IMG/VR virus record: IMGVR_UViG_3300049729_000226
Coordinates: 1 to 64,000 of that record
Strand: one strand, 5' to 3'
DNA length: 64,000 bases
Source of the DNA: a virus
Shown here: positions 23,508 to 31,727 of the stretch, one piece after another
Layout: each line of letters begins with the position of its first letter
Numbering within the stretch: the stretch's first letter is position 1
Notes under the pieces: generated by a model
What the model was told of the DNA's origin: nothing
What the model saw: only the letters and a program-made list of their open reading frames with translations
Databases searched by the model: none
Position numbers and translations under genes: made by a program

Positions 23508-24230
23508 CACAAGAGCCAGTTTCGGCCTCTCCTTTTGAAATGCACGATGTGAGTCTGACAGAATTTCAATAAACTTCTGAATGTCGACCATGTGCCAGTA
23601 CACGCGAGCACCACAGGGAGTCGTCTTGAATTCGAAACCTTCGTTTTCGAACAAGCCAAAGGCACATCCGACTGCAAGGAAAGTGTCCACCATCTGACCC
23701 ATCATCTTTCTGACAATATCCTCGGTCTCTGCCCTGTTGACTTTCCTGCCTTGCTTGTCAGCCGTCACTGTGAACTTGATCTTGGCGAGTACCTGATCCA
23801 AAGCACCTCGATTGGTGTCCTCCTTCTCAAGATGATTCAACATGACCATGAGGATCTTCCGGAGAAGAGGCTTCAGTCTTTTCTGCTGGTTGTATACTTG
23901 CTCGAGCACTATATCCTGCACAAGCACGGCCACTCCGAATGTTCCACCCCATTTGCCATCCTCACTTACCTGGGAAACGGCCTGATTGAACTCGGTCAGA
24001 GTAGGCATCAATGACCACTTTTCTAGAAGTTCCTTCTCCTGTCTGATGTATTCGAAAAGGCGATTCTCGTTTGGTTTGTTGAGATCAAGGTTGCTGCTGT
24101 CAATGGAGGCAAATTCCTTCTTGGCCTTAGCAGCGATCATCTTCTGAGTGTGCAGAACTCGAGAAAGGTCATCCAAACTCCGGATGACCACCAGAACTTT
24201 CGGCGGCGGAACCAATTCCTTCTTCTTCAT
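23505..24230 (-). CDS. hypothetical protein, 241 aa
   Basis: It starts at ATG 24230 (KKKELVPPPKVLVVIRSLDDL), overlapping the 121-aa gene by 62 bases. It is helical and charged throughout (IRQEKELLEKWSLMPTLTEFNQAVSQVSED, KRLKPLLRKILMVMLNHLEKED). No metal or nucleotide motif is seen. Function unknown. Confidence 0.55.
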   Translation of the reverse strand: MKKKELVPPPKVLVVIRSLDDLSRVLHTQKMIAAKAKKEFASIDSSNLDLNKPNENRLFEYIRQEKELLEKWSLMPTLTEFNQAVSQVSEDGKWGGTFGVAVLVQDIVLEQVYNQQKRLKPLLRKILMVMLNHLEKEDTNRGALDQVLAKIKFTVTADKQGRKVNRAETEDIVRKMMGQMVDTFLAVGCAFGLFENEGFEFKTTPCGARVYWHMVDIQKFIEILSDSHRAFQKERPKLALV

Positions 24231-24534
24231 GGTCTCTTTTCCTAGGTGGAACCCTCAGCATACGACAAACCAAATTCACCATCGGTCGGATCTGTTCACA
24301 TACATCGGCAGGAAGATTTCCCACCTTGACGCAGAAGTAGAATCCGTTGTAAACGTCGACTGTCCAAGTCACTTCGCGAGTCGAACCTGTGATTCTGTAG
24401 TTTGGTGCACCGGCATCCGAAAACCTCCACTCTCCCCTGAGAGGTTCGTCAAGAGGGATGGCCACTTGGAGAATTCGCCAAATGGTTGTCAGTTCGGAGC
24501 CGGTTGGCCAAATGATGTTCTTGACTCTTCTCAT
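24169..24534 (-). CDS. hypothetical protein, 121 aa
   Basis: It shares ATGA with the helicase stop at its start. The central part is beta-type (WRFSDAGAPNYRITGSTREVTWTVDVYNGFYFCVKVGNLPADVCEQI). The C-terminus is charged and probably disordered, and runs 62 bases into the next gene. It may act with the helicase because of the coupling, but nothing else supports that. Confidence 0.5.
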   Translation of the reverse strand: MRRVKNIIWPTGSELTTIWRILQVAIPLDEPLRGEWRFSDAGAPNYRITGSTREVTWTVDVYNGFYFCVKVGNLPADVCEQIRPMVNLVCRMLRVPPRKRDHEEEGIGSAAESSGGHPEFG

Positions 24535-26021
24535 AACAGATAAGGGTCGATCACTTCATTGAGAGTCTTGTCCAGCATGTCAGTGGACATTACAACTCCA
24601 CCATTCACAAGACCGGAATCTGAAGAAACCCCAATCATGAATGGAGGGACGTTGCTCCGCCGCCGATTCTTGCAGGTGCCCAGCTTGATCTTCTGTTGGG
24701 CTTCTAAGTCTGAATCCGAAAACGTAAACATACAACCATCAAGCGACTTGTCGAATTCGGAATACTCGTAGACTCCCTCCATCTCCCATTTTCCTTCGTG
24801 CTTTTGAGCATCAGTGTATCCATCTCTATTGCCCTGAACTGGAGTCAGCAGACAGATCTTGCGCTTGTTTCCGAAGTTGAGGCACCACGATTTGGCATTC
24901 TTGATGAGACCGTTCATGACCTGGCGGTCTTGGCCCTTGGAGTACGAAGTATCGAGGAGAGTGAAGTAGTCGATGAGCAGTAGATCCACCGGTGCAATCT
25001 GTTGCTGAAGCTCCACCTGAGCCTGAACTCCTTCCAGGGTACACTCGGAAGGTTGGCGAACGATGATATCCCCAGGAAGATTGTCAAGATCAGGTGCGAC
25101 CACATTGAAGAGAAAGTCTTCCTGATCCGGAGTGAGATTGCCATCCTCAAGGTCATTGATGGAGATCTTGATATTGAAGTCCTTGAACTTCTCGTGATGA
25201 CTGTGAATCACCGCATAGATGTTGTTTTCTTCCTCACAAGATTGCTCCAAAGGGATGTGCATCACCTGGAATCCCTGGTTCGCGACGTTGTAGGCAATGG
25301 TGCGGCACAGGGAAGATTTACGCTGACCAGCGTATCCTAGAACTCCCCAGAAGTTGCCACGCTTGAATCCTCCAATGATCTGGTCAATCGCCGCAATACC
25401 CGTCTTCATGGTTAGAGAACCTTTCAAGTTCTCCCTCTTGGCCAGGTTGTAGTTGTCACGAAGTTCGCTGGAAATTGCCTTGATGCTTCCGCCCACACTC
25501 TTCTGCTGAGAGGTCAGAATACCATTCTGAATCTGACCCAGCAGGTATACGAGGGCATCCTTGTTTCCAGCCAGCTTCTTCTTGGTCTTGGGATCCTCAA
25601 CTGCACCATTGGCAATCTTCTTGGTGGCCTCTATAACCGCATTGAGTTTCCAGTTCTCAAACTCGTCAGTCTTGTCACGCAGGACTTGATAGAGATCCTG
25701 AGCATCGAATCTCCTCAGTTCAGAGGCGGACTTCAGATCCTGGTAATTGGACAGAGCTTCTTGCAAACCCTCGCTCTTGTCCTGCTTGAGGACGATGTCC
25801 TCAATCATCTTGTAGGAGGGAGCTTCCCGGTGGGCTGTCCAGAAATTCCAGATCAGTTGCATCAGGGGAAGTTCGTAATCGGGCATACAAATGGCCCGAA
25901 TCTGAACCATGTTGTCGGATACCCAGCGAAGGTTCGCTTTCACGCGCTCGGATTCCTCTGGGGAGGAGTCCTTACGCAGTAGAGAGTGGAATAAATTCCA
26001 AAAATTGACCGTATCTGCCAT
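24531..26021 (-). CDS. DnaB-like replicative helicase
   Basis: The product is about 496 aa from ATG 26021. The N-terminal 190 residues are helical. The RecA-type motor follows: MKTGIAAIDQIIGGFKRGNFWGVLGYAGQRKSSLCRTIAYNVA, with the H1/Walker A read as GYAGQRKSS (Arg where Gly is usual), IPLEQSCEEE (H1a), and Walker B VDLLLIDYFTLL. An H3-like LLTPVQGNRDGY and a GTCKNRRRSN arginine patch come next. It would unwind DNA at the fork with the DnaC-like loader at 44 kb. The start codon lies at the foot of an 11-bp hairpin. Confidence 0.8.
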   Translation of the reverse strand: MADTVNFWNLFHSLLRKDSSPEESERVKANLRWVSDNMVQIRAICMPDYELPLMQLIWNFWTAHREAPSYKMIEDIVLKQDKSEGLQEALSNYQDLKSASELRRFDAQDLYQVLRDKTDEFENWKLNAVIEATKKIANGAVEDPKTKKKLAGNKDALVYLLGQIQNGILTSQQKSVGGSIKAISSELRDNYNLAKRENLKGSLTMKTGIAAIDQIIGGFKRGNFWGVLGYAGQRKSSLCRTIAYNVANQGFQVMHIPLEQSCEEENNIYAVIHSHHEKFKDFNIKISINDLEDGNLTPDQEDFLFNVVAPDLDNLPGDIIVRQPSECTLEGVQAQVELQQQIAPVDLLLIDYFTLLDTSYSKGQDRQVMNGLIKNAKSWCLNFGNKRKICLLTPVQGNRDGYTDAQKHEGKWEMEGVYEYSEFDKSLDGCMFTFSDSDLEAQQKIKLGTCKNRRRSNVPPFMIGVSSDSGLVNGGVVMSTDMLDKTLNEVIDPYLL

Positions 26022-26050
26022 AGAAGGCGAGCACCTTTGGCTCGCCTTCT
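26022..26050 (-). promoter_or_regulatory. 11-bp hairpin enclosing the helicase ribosome-binding site
   Basis: On the minus strand AGAAGGCGAGC pairs with GCTCGCCTTCT around loop CAAAGGT. The AAGGT in the loop is the likely Shine-Dalgarno, and the stem ends one base from the ATG. No T-run follows, so it suits translational control or RNA stability better than termination. Confidence 0.5.
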
Positions 26051-26074
26051 CCAATACTTGGCAGGTGAGTTTTG

Positions 26075-26515
26075 CTAGTAGTAACGGTCACCTTCATGGC
26101 GAAGGCTGTCGGACTTGGTGCCGAACATTCCCATCTTGTCCAGTGCTTTGTAGATATTGCTCCTGCTTTTTTCGTAGGCAGCAAGGATGTCACCACCCAC
26201 TGCCTTGCGGACGGTGGGAACGACCCTTCCAAGACGGTCCCAGGCTACATCAGGCCCATTGGTGGTCAGAACTTCGTACACAATCTTCTTCTCCAGCTGG
26301 AGCCGGGGATTCCTCTGTCTCTGCAGGTCACTGTAGGAGCCGTAATCTCCTGGATCCGATGACTTGGCTAGACCGATGCTCCTGGGATACCTCTGTGCGA
26401 TTTCCTCGAGAGACTCGACAGCGGCCTTCCTCTTCAACAGAGGATGCTTCGCGCTAGATTCCTTTTCGCCAGAATAGAAATCTTCGTCCTCGATACTTCG
26501 TAGGAGGCAGACCAT
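26075..26515 (-). CDS. hypothetical protein, about 146 aa
   Basis: The frame is open to 26686, but the first 57 codons overlap the zinc-finger gene upstream and are Arg/Ser noise. ATG 26515 behind AGAGAAGAAG is chosen. The protein is basic and helical (LLKRKAAVESLEEIAQRYPRSIGLAKSS, AWDRLGRVVPTVRKAVGGDILAAYEKSRSNIYKALDKMG). It ends just before the helicase hairpin. Function unknown. Confidence 0.5.
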   Translation of the reverse strand: MVCLLRSIEDEDFYSGEKESSAKHPLLKRKAAVESLEEIAQRYPRSIGLAKSSDPGDYGSYSDLQRQRNPRLQLEKKIVYEVLTTNGPDVAWDRLGRVVPTVRKAVGGDILAAYEKSRSNIYKALDKMGMFGTKSDSLRHEGDRYY

Positions 26516-27404
26516 CTTCTTCTCTTTTGCGCTCTTGATCGAAGAACTCCTGCAGGGGAACTTTTCTGATCTCAGGCTTGCCCTTCTCAGAAAACTCAGG
26601 TGGAACTGCACCCTTGGGACTTTCCCCAATAGCCTCCGTCTCCTTGCGATCGAACTCGCGATCCATGTCCTCGCGCCAGCCGGCAATCAAAACGAACTTC
26701 TTGGAGGAGGATTTCCTCATCTTGTTCATTGAGCGGAGATACTCAATCAGCTGCTTCTCTTCCTCTTTTGTTGTGTTTTCTGGGATCATCATCGAAGACC
26801 GGCCTTCGTGAAGAACTCGATACTTCGAAGGCTGACCCGTTTCTTCTCTCCTCCGTTCGTGTTCAAAGAACTCCTGCATAGGAACCTTACGGATCTCTGG
26901 TTCTGGAGGAAGGTCTTTCTCCTTTTGGTCGTATTCACGTTCCATTTCGTCACGCCAGCCAGCTACCAGGACGAACTTCTTCTTGGCATAGACGCTCTGT
27001 CGGGGAGTAGGAGTTCCTCCTCCCATGATGGCCATTATCGGAAGTGAACTCCAAATGCTGATTGATGGGCAGACAAAGGTGAAGTTGCTTGCACCTCTAG
27101 TGGCTTTCCACGTCTTTCCATCGGAATCACGAAAATCGATCTGATCATCCATGGCCAATCCACGGAGAGCATTGACCGTCGACGGATTCATCTTGGGGAT
27201 GACACTGTCATCACGCTTGGGCCTGGAAGGTCCAAAAATCCCAGCGGTCTTCTTCAACTCATCGAAGCCACGATTGCATCCATGGCAGTAATACTTATGT
27301 GGAGCCTCAGCTTCCGGATTCTCGATGTAGACCGGCTTGTGGCCGCATAGAGGACAAGGTTCCTCAATCAGTGAACCCTCAGGAAAGATTGGCTTCAACG
27401 GCAT
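26454..27404 (-). CDS. zinc-finger protein with internal tandem duplication, about 316 aa
   Basis: It starts at ATG 27404. A zinc ribbon, CPLCGHKPVYIENPEAEAPHKYYCHGC, is near the N-terminus. The second half holds two copies of one module, starting KKFVLVAGWRDEMEREYDQKE and KKFVLIAGWREDMDREFDRKE. Each is followed by PEIRKVPMQEFFEHERRREE or PEIRKVPLQEFFDQERKREE and a YR-ending tail. The N-terminal ribbon resembles those of phage primase-like proteins, but no TOPRIM motif is seen. Function unknown. Confidence 0.6.
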   Translation of the reverse strand: MPLKPIFPEGSLIEEPCPLCGHKPVYIENPEAEAPHKYYCHGCNRGFDELKKTAGIFGPSRPKRDDSVIPKMNPSTVNALRGLAMDDQIDFRDSDGKTWKATRGASNFTFVCPSISIWSSLPIMAIMGGGTPTPRQSVYAKKKFVLVAGWRDEMEREYDQKEKDLPPEPEIRKVPMQEFFEHERRREETGQPSKYRVLHEGRSSMMIPENTTKEEEKQLIEYLRSMNKMRKSSSKKFVLIAGWREDMDREFDRKETEAIGESPKGAVPPEFSEKGKPEIRKVPLQEFFDQERKREEDGLPPTKYRGRRFLFWRKGI

Positions 27405-27415
27405 AGTGACTCCGA

Positions 27416-28051
27416 TCACATGAACATGACTCCACGAGGATGCCACACAACCTTACCGATGGTCACTCCTGGCATGTAGTCTTCTTTGATGGCTGCATTT
27501 GCAATGGCTCTGGCGTGCTTCTCGTTCTTGGCTACAACGTCGATCTCTTCACTCATGTCCTCATCATCTTCTCCCGTATCTGGATCCTTGAAGGTAGTGA
27601 AGATGGTGTAGGTGTCCATGTCATTGGGATACGGGTACTTCTTGTCGAAGTATCCGCGATAATCACCTTTGACTGCTTCTTCACTTCTTCCCAACTCGAT
27701 CTGTGGAAGATTATCAGGACGGAAAGGATCTTTCTTGACCCGAAGGACGTTCTTCACCTTGGAGATGAGGTCGCGAGGACGAGTCCCATCGTCACCCATG
27801 CGAGACTTCTCATTGGTATAATCCCAGGTGCCAAGATCCAGGTTGAGGACTACCACATGTTGATCTTTGCGAAACTCTGAGATGTTGCCCTGCCACTTCT
27901 TTCCTCCACCAAAGGTTGCTCGGAAAGCTGGATCTTTGGGATCCTGCCTCTTCTCGGTGAAGCCTTGAGACAACAGCCACTTCTTGGCTTCCTCGGGAGG
28001 GATAGGAGGAAACTGAGGTGCGGCGGATTTCTGTAAGAGTTTGCTTTTCAA
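27416..28051 (-). CDS. hypothetical protein, 211 aa
   Basis: The start is TTG 28051 with GAGGGA upstream. It has an alpha/beta N-terminal domain (EEAKKWLLSQGFTEKRQDPKDPAFRATFGGGKKWQGNISEFRKDQHVVVLNLDLG), a Pro/Asp/Tyr-rich middle, and VAKNEKHARAIANAAIKEDYMPGVTIGKVVWH at the end. The first domain looks like a small DNA- or RNA-binding fold, but this is a guess. It lies between the zinc-finger gene and the DinG-like helicase. Confidence 0.55.
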   Translation of the reverse strand: MKSKLLQKSAAPQFPPIPPEEAKKWLLSQGFTEKRQDPKDPAFRATFGGGKKWQGNISEFRKDQHVVVLNLDLGTWDYTNEKSRMGDDGTRPRDLISKVKNVLRVKKDPFRPDNLPQIELGRSEEAVKGDYRGYFDKKYPYPNDMDTYTIFTTFKDPDTGEDDEDMSEEIDVVAKNEKHARAIANAAIKEDYMPGVTIGKVVWHPRGVMFM

Positions 28052-28089
28052 AGGTTTTCCCTCTACATTCTGAGTTCGTAATTCACTTC

Positions 28090-29829
28090 TTATCTAGGAA
28101 TCAATGCGTTGACCCACCAGCGAGGCAACATGCGACCCGACCGGCGGAGGAGGTTCTCGAAATCAGCATCGAGCAGCCATCCGTGAGCCTTATCTTCCCG
28201 GGAACGAACCACACGACCGAACTCCTGAACGATCGCCAGCAGGGTCATGTAGTCATACCAGTCCTTGTCGCGCTTCATGCGCGCTTCGACATAGGGATCG
28301 ATGTAGAGGAAGGGAACCTTGATGACGATACAGAAGCGACCCAGATCTTCATTCAGATCCAGACCCTCAGTCATGGACGGAGAGATCAGCACCGTGTCAT
28401 CTTCACGCTCAGCATGCTCAAGGACAGCGGCCTCGCGGCTGCCAGTATCGCTCGTATGAGTCACGACCCGGTATCCGTGGCGAGTGGAGCGCAGATGGAT
28501 GATCACCTGTTTGGCAAATTCGTAACTGTTGGTGTGGATGATTCCCTTCTTGCCGGAGTACTTGTCTAGTAGCTTCTCCACGAAGAGTACCATCTTGGGC
28601 ATGGTGAGTTCCCGCATCCGCATGCCAGTTTCCTTGTCAACTCGAGCCGCCATGCTACCAATCTTCTGGAAATACACCGGACGATTCTCGACAGGAAAGT
28701 CACTGTCGATTCGAACACAGATTGCGTCAGCTGGGTTGATGCCCAGGTTGCGCATGAAGAAGTTGAAATCGAGGATGGTCGCGCTCATGATGACCACCAT
28801 CTCTGCCTTGTCGAACAGAATCTCATCGGCGAACATCGTGGCAGTCAGAGGCTTGATGAGCAATTCTTCCTTGGTTCCACTCCTCTTGTTCTCTTCGGTT
28901 GTGAAACAAAGCCAGTTCAGCATGTCGTCGGAAGCCATGAACCGATTCAGCCGGCAAATGAACTTGTCCCAGCTATCGAGCTTCTTGATCAGCTTCATCA
29001 GGTCTTCACGATTCTTGCCACCTTCGAGATAGGAGATGTCTGAATCGATGCGAGCCATCTCAATCTGATTGGTGAGATCAGTCATGTGCTGTTGAGCAGT
29101 GGGAATGAAAGTTTCCGACAACCACTTCTTGCACTTGAGATTCTCACCAGGCTTGAAGGTCGGGATGCGACCCAGGCCCAACTCTTCAGTCTTGTAACGA
29201 GAGATGACCGTGTCAGCGAAACCTAGAACCTGAGACTCGGTGTTATGACCTTCGTCAAGGATCAGCATCTTGCGATTCTTGAGCTGACCAGCATACTGGG
29301 TTTCGTTCAGATAGAAAGCGAAATTCGTTACACCAATGGGGTTGTCGATGAAACGCTTCTTGGCGATCTTGTAGGGGCAGTCCATGCAGCAGGATCGATT
29401 GTCACCCTCTTTGCTGGCGTTGTTGATGATCGCCGCAGAGTCACAATCAGTATCGTGTGTTGTGCACCAGTAATTCGCTTTGCCTTTGAGTTCCAGCAGA
29501 CCATTGATCTCGAAATCCTTCATGTACTGAGCGGTCAAGGTCTTTTGTGGAGAAAGGATGTAGGCACCTGGCTGAGTCAGCGGGTGATCGACTTGGAGAG
29601 TCTTAGCCCAGGACGCGGCGGCCATTGCAATGCCAGATTTACCAGAGCCGGTCGGAGCCTCGATGATGACGAACTTCTTGTGTTCAGCATAGGCACGAGT
29701 GATTTCATCGAGTGCCACATCCTGAGCAGGTCGAATCCCTGGAAACGGAAAGTGATCCCTGATGACTGGCGAATTGAGCCAGGCAAGGTTCTTCACTGTA
29801 GGATTCAGTTGCACCAGGTCAGTTGCCAT
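28090..29829 (-). CDS. DinG/XPD-like superfamily 2 helicase
   Basis: The product is 579 aa behind GGAGGGAAG. Motif I is IIEAPTGSGKSGIAMA, and motif II is LILDEGHN (DEGH box). Between them are cysteines arranged CTTHDTDC...CCMDC, as in the Fe-S cluster of XPD/DinG helicases. The later motifs are VIMSATIL, GIIHTNSYEFAKQVI, SPSMTEGLDL and IVQEFGRVVRSREDKA with the arginine finger. It probably moves 5'-3' on ssDNA to clear structures. A promoter-like element precedes it. Confidence 0.88.
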   Translation of the reverse strand: MATDLVQLNPTVKNLAWLNSPVIRDHFPFPGIRPAQDVALDEITRAYAEHKKFVIIEAPTGSGKSGIAMAAASWAKTLQVDHPLTQPGAYILSPQKTLTAQYMKDFEINGLLELKGKANYWCTTHDTDCDSAAIINNASKEGDNRSCCMDCPYKIAKKRFIDNPIGVTNFAFYLNETQYAGQLKNRKMLILDEGHNTESQVLGFADTVISRYKTEELGLGRIPTFKPGENLKCKKWLSETFIPTAQQHMTDLTNQIEMARIDSDISYLEGGKNREDLMKLIKKLDSWDKFICRLNRFMASDDMLNWLCFTTEENKRSGTKEELLIKPLTATMFADEILFDKAEMVVIMSATILDFNFFMRNLGINPADAICVRIDSDFPVENRPVYFQKIGSMAARVDKETGMRMRELTMPKMVLFVEKLLDKYSGKKGIIHTNSYEFAKQVIIHLRSTRHGYRVVTHTSDTGSREAAVLEHAEREDDTVLISPSMTEGLDLNEDLGRFCIVIKVPFLYIDPYVEARMKRDKDWYDYMTLLAIVQEFGRVVRSREDKAHGWLLDADFENLLRRSGRMLPRWWVNALIPR

Positions 29830-29846
29830 CTTCCCTCCACGTTCAT

Positions 29847-29874
29847 TCTACTGTACGAGAACTCGGATCGGTTA
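29847..29874 (-). promoter_or_regulatory. bipartite promoter-like element (TAACCGATCCG-N12-GTAGA)
   Basis: The minus strand reads TAACCGATCCG, 12 bases, then GTAGAATG and the GGAGGG ribosome site of the DinG-like helicase. It starts right after the TGA of the 211-aa gene. This is one of the clearest family members. Confidence 0.58.
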
Positions 29875-30510
29875 TCAGATTACTCGAAAACAGTCACTCG
29901 TACAGGAGAAATCCGAGATCAGATGTTTTTCAATCATCTTGCTATCTGACTCTGCAAACGAGAGGGTTAGATCATCAGCAAGTTTGTTGAGTTGGAATCG
30001 AAAGGCCACCAGGTTCTCAGGACTGGATGCCATAATCTTGATACGCTGGATGTAGTTGTTAGAGACAGTCTCTGGGAGAGTTGTAAGACCGATTAGTTCT
30101 TGCACCTCAGTCAATCTCGGGAGCGGAAAGTCCACATGATTTATCAGACAGGTGAGCTTGGCCCAAGAGCGAACCCTGTACGAGAGATCCTCCCATCTGG
30201 GAGCATCCCGCATAGCAAGATGGTACCTGATGTCTTCCTCCATCTGGTGAATATGGAGGTAGTCCAGGCAATTCTCTAGAGACTTGGCATCCAAGCTCAG
30301 AAATCTAGCTCTCCGGCGTCGCTTCTCTTCCCGGACCTTCTGTAGAGAACAGACCGTAGAGTCTGCAATCCCCAAGGCACAGTTCACCAGTTGATCGTAC
30401 TGAACCAGAGCTAGACTTTTCTCGTCGAATTTCTTGCCTTGTTCGAGCAGTGAATCGCGAACCTCGTAGAAGTTCTGAACTCCAAGGCTTTCAACGGTCA
30501 CATTGGACAT
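29875..30510 (-). CDS. hypothetical protein, 211 aa
   Basis: It starts at ATG 30510. It is mainly helical with a strong basic run (LQKVREEKRRRRARFLSLDAKSLENCLDYLHIHQMEEDIRYHLAMRDAPRWEDLSYRVRSW). The end carries Cys (SCTSDCFRVI). No motif recognised. A TAATAGATACC sequence just upstream of its ATG resembles the one before the HAD gene and may be promoter-like. Confidence 0.55.
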   Translation of the reverse strand: MSNVTVESLGVQNFYEVRDSLLEQGKKFDEKSLALVQYDQLVNCALGIADSTVCSLQKVREEKRRRRARFLSLDAKSLENCLDYLHIHQMEEDIRYHLAMRDAPRWEDLSYRVRSWAKLTCLINHVDFPLPRLTEVQELIGLTTLPETVSNNYIQRIKIMASSPENLVAFRFQLNKLADDLTLSFAESDSKMIEKHLISDFSCTSDCFRVI

Positions 30511-30532
30511 GGTATCTATTACTTTTCATCAC

Positions 30533-30895
30533 TCAGAAGAGATTGCGGGTTGGCAATCTATTTGGTCGATTTTTAAGCTCAGGGAACTCCGCCAAAGCCT
30601 CGCCATCCACTGCGATGTTGGCCGGATTCGGAGAGTCTTCAACCTTCTCGCGCTGCTTGTTAGTGTCGCGCTGATTGGTCTGATTCTCCTCTTGAACAAT
30701 TCCCGTCGTGTCGTACCCATATGCCTTCTTGAGCAATTTTGAACGGAATCTGAAACCGGCTGTGACGACAGTGAAAGTCTCTCCAGGTTTCGACTGTTTG
30801 GAAGCAGACACTTGGGCATTGCTGTCGCTTGTCGATATGAACTCCCAAGTTCCAGCAAATTCACCATCCAAGTAATATGTGGCGATGTATTTCAT
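30533..30895 (-). CDS. hypothetical protein, 120 aa
   Basis: MKYIATYYLDGEFAGTWEFISTSDSNAQVSASKQSKPGETFTVVTAGFRFRSKLLKKAYGYDTTGIV forms a compact beta-rich domain. A polar, disordered tail follows. Soluble, no cysteines. It is the first minus-strand gene left of the tRNA array. Function unknown. Confidence 0.55.
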   Translation of the reverse strand: MKYIATYYLDGEFAGTWEFISTSDSNAQVSASKQSKPGETFTVVTAGFRFRSKLLKKAYGYDTTGIVQEENQTNQRDTNKQREKVEDSPNPANIAVDGEALAEFPELKNRPNRLPTRNLF

Positions 30896-30931
30896 GTCTG
30901 TCCTCTAAGAAGAGTACTGTAGTCTCTGTAT

Positions 30932-31117
30932 ATGGCCGAAATCATCATACTCGACGACATGGCTCGATACAATGCACACCTTGCCAAGTGTGATCAGTGT
31001 TGGTATGCTAGATTTTGCTGGGATATGTGTGATAAGGGAAGGGAATTACAGGAGAAATCGTTTGCGATAAGAGTTTTGGCGACCCTGATGGGATTTGAAC
31101 CCACGTTCCCGGCTTGA
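30932..31117 (+). CDS. small Cys-rich protein on the opposite strand, 61 aa
   Basis: MAEIIILDDMARYNAHLAKCDQCWYARFCWDMCDKGRELQEKS has the H-x(3)-C-x-x-C...C-x-x-G-x-x-L layout common in very small phage proteins, suggesting one metal site. The frame then continues antisense into tRNA-Glu(CUC) and stops there, so the natural end is doubtful. No Shine-Dalgarno is apparent. It is the only plus-strand non-endonuclease gene left of 42 kb. Confidence 0.4.
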   Translation: MAEIIILDDMARYNAHLAKCDQCWYARFCWDMCDKGRELQEKSFAIRVLATLMGFEPTFPA

Positions 31118-31153
31118 GAGGCCAGTCTCCTAGGCCATCTAGAGGACAGGGTC
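31077..31153 (-). tRNA. tRNA-Glu (anticodon CUC), CCA encoded
   Basis: The acceptor GACCCTG pairs with CAGGGTC, then G and CCA. The D-arm TCCTCTAGATGGCCTAGGAG is typical of Glu tRNAs. The anticodon stem CTGGC/GCCGG holds loop CTCTCAA (anticodon CUC). The T-arm is GTGGG-TTCAAAT-CCCAT. Confidence 0.93.
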
Positions 31154-31166
31154 GTATGTGGAAAGT

Positions 31167-31243
31167 TGGTAGCGTGTATGGGATTTGAACCCATGATTCC
31201 CTGCGTGAAAGGCAGATGTCCTTGACCACTAGACGAACACGCC
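31167..31243 (-). tRNA. tRNA-Glu (anticodon UUC), CCA encoded
   Basis: The acceptor GGCGTGT pairs with ACACGCT (first pair G-T), then A and CCA. The D-arm is TCGTCTAGTGGTCAAGGACA. The anticodon stem TCTGC/GCAGG holds loop CTTTCAC (anticodon UUC). The T-arm is ATGGG-TTCAAAT-CCCAT. Confidence 0.93.
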
Positions 31244-31330
31244 ACAGTCAAATTCTATCCCGGATGATTGAGTCGTCCAGCGGTGTTTTCCTGGCATGGA
31301 TAACGCTGAACAGTTCGACCCGGGAATTTC

Positions 31331-31406
31331 TGGTGGAGATAACTGGAGTCGAACCAGTGGCCTCCGCAGTGCGAGTGCGGCGCTCTCCCAACTGAGCTAT
31401 ACCCCC
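31331..31406 (-). tRNA. tRNA-Ala (anticodon CGC), CCA encoded
   Basis: The acceptor GGGGGTA pairs with TATCTCC (two G-T pairs), then A and CCA. The D-arm is GCTC...GAGC. The anticodon stem CCGCA/TGCGG holds loop CTCGCAC (anticodon CGC). The T-arm is ACTGG-TTCGACT-CCAGT. Confidence 0.94.
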
Positions 31407-31426
31407 GAAAAACTGCTACAAAACTT

Positions 31427-31502
31427 TGGTGGAGACAGAGGGGTTCGAACCCCCGACCTCTTGCTTGCAAAGCAGGCGCTCTCCCAACTGAGCTATGCCC
31501 CC
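31427..31502 (-). tRNA. tRNA-Ala (anticodon UGC), CCA encoded
   Basis: The acceptor GGGGGCA pairs with TGTCTCC, then A and CCA. The anticodon stem CCTGC/GCAAG holds loop TTTGCAA (anticodon UGC). The T-arm is GGGGG-TTCGAAC-CCCTC. The D-arm is identical to its Ala neighbours. Confidence 0.94.
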
Positions 31503-31608
31503 ACGATGTCAGACAACAGCGCCTGACGGATAAATTCATCAGCATGAGAGGCGTCGAGTCGAGCCAAGCTCTGATCTCGTCCCTCTGGTTCATACTGCCT
31601 TGAAGTCT

Positions 31609-31684
31609 TGGTGGAGATGACAGGGTTCGAACCTGCGACCTCAACGCTGCCAGCGTCGCGCTCTCCCAACTGAGCTACACCCCC
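31609..31684 (-). tRNA. tRNA-Ala (anticodon GGC), CCA encoded
   Basis: The acceptor GGGGGTG pairs with CATCTCC, then A and CCA. The anticodon stem CGACG/CGTTG holds loop CTGGCAG (anticodon GGC). The T-arm is GCAGG-TTCGAAC-CCTGT. A minus-strand reading frame passes through the whole gene. Confidence 0.94.
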
Positions 31685-31727
31685 ACTATCACGAAGATAC
31701 CACTGTGCCGCAAGCCTCTTGTGTACG

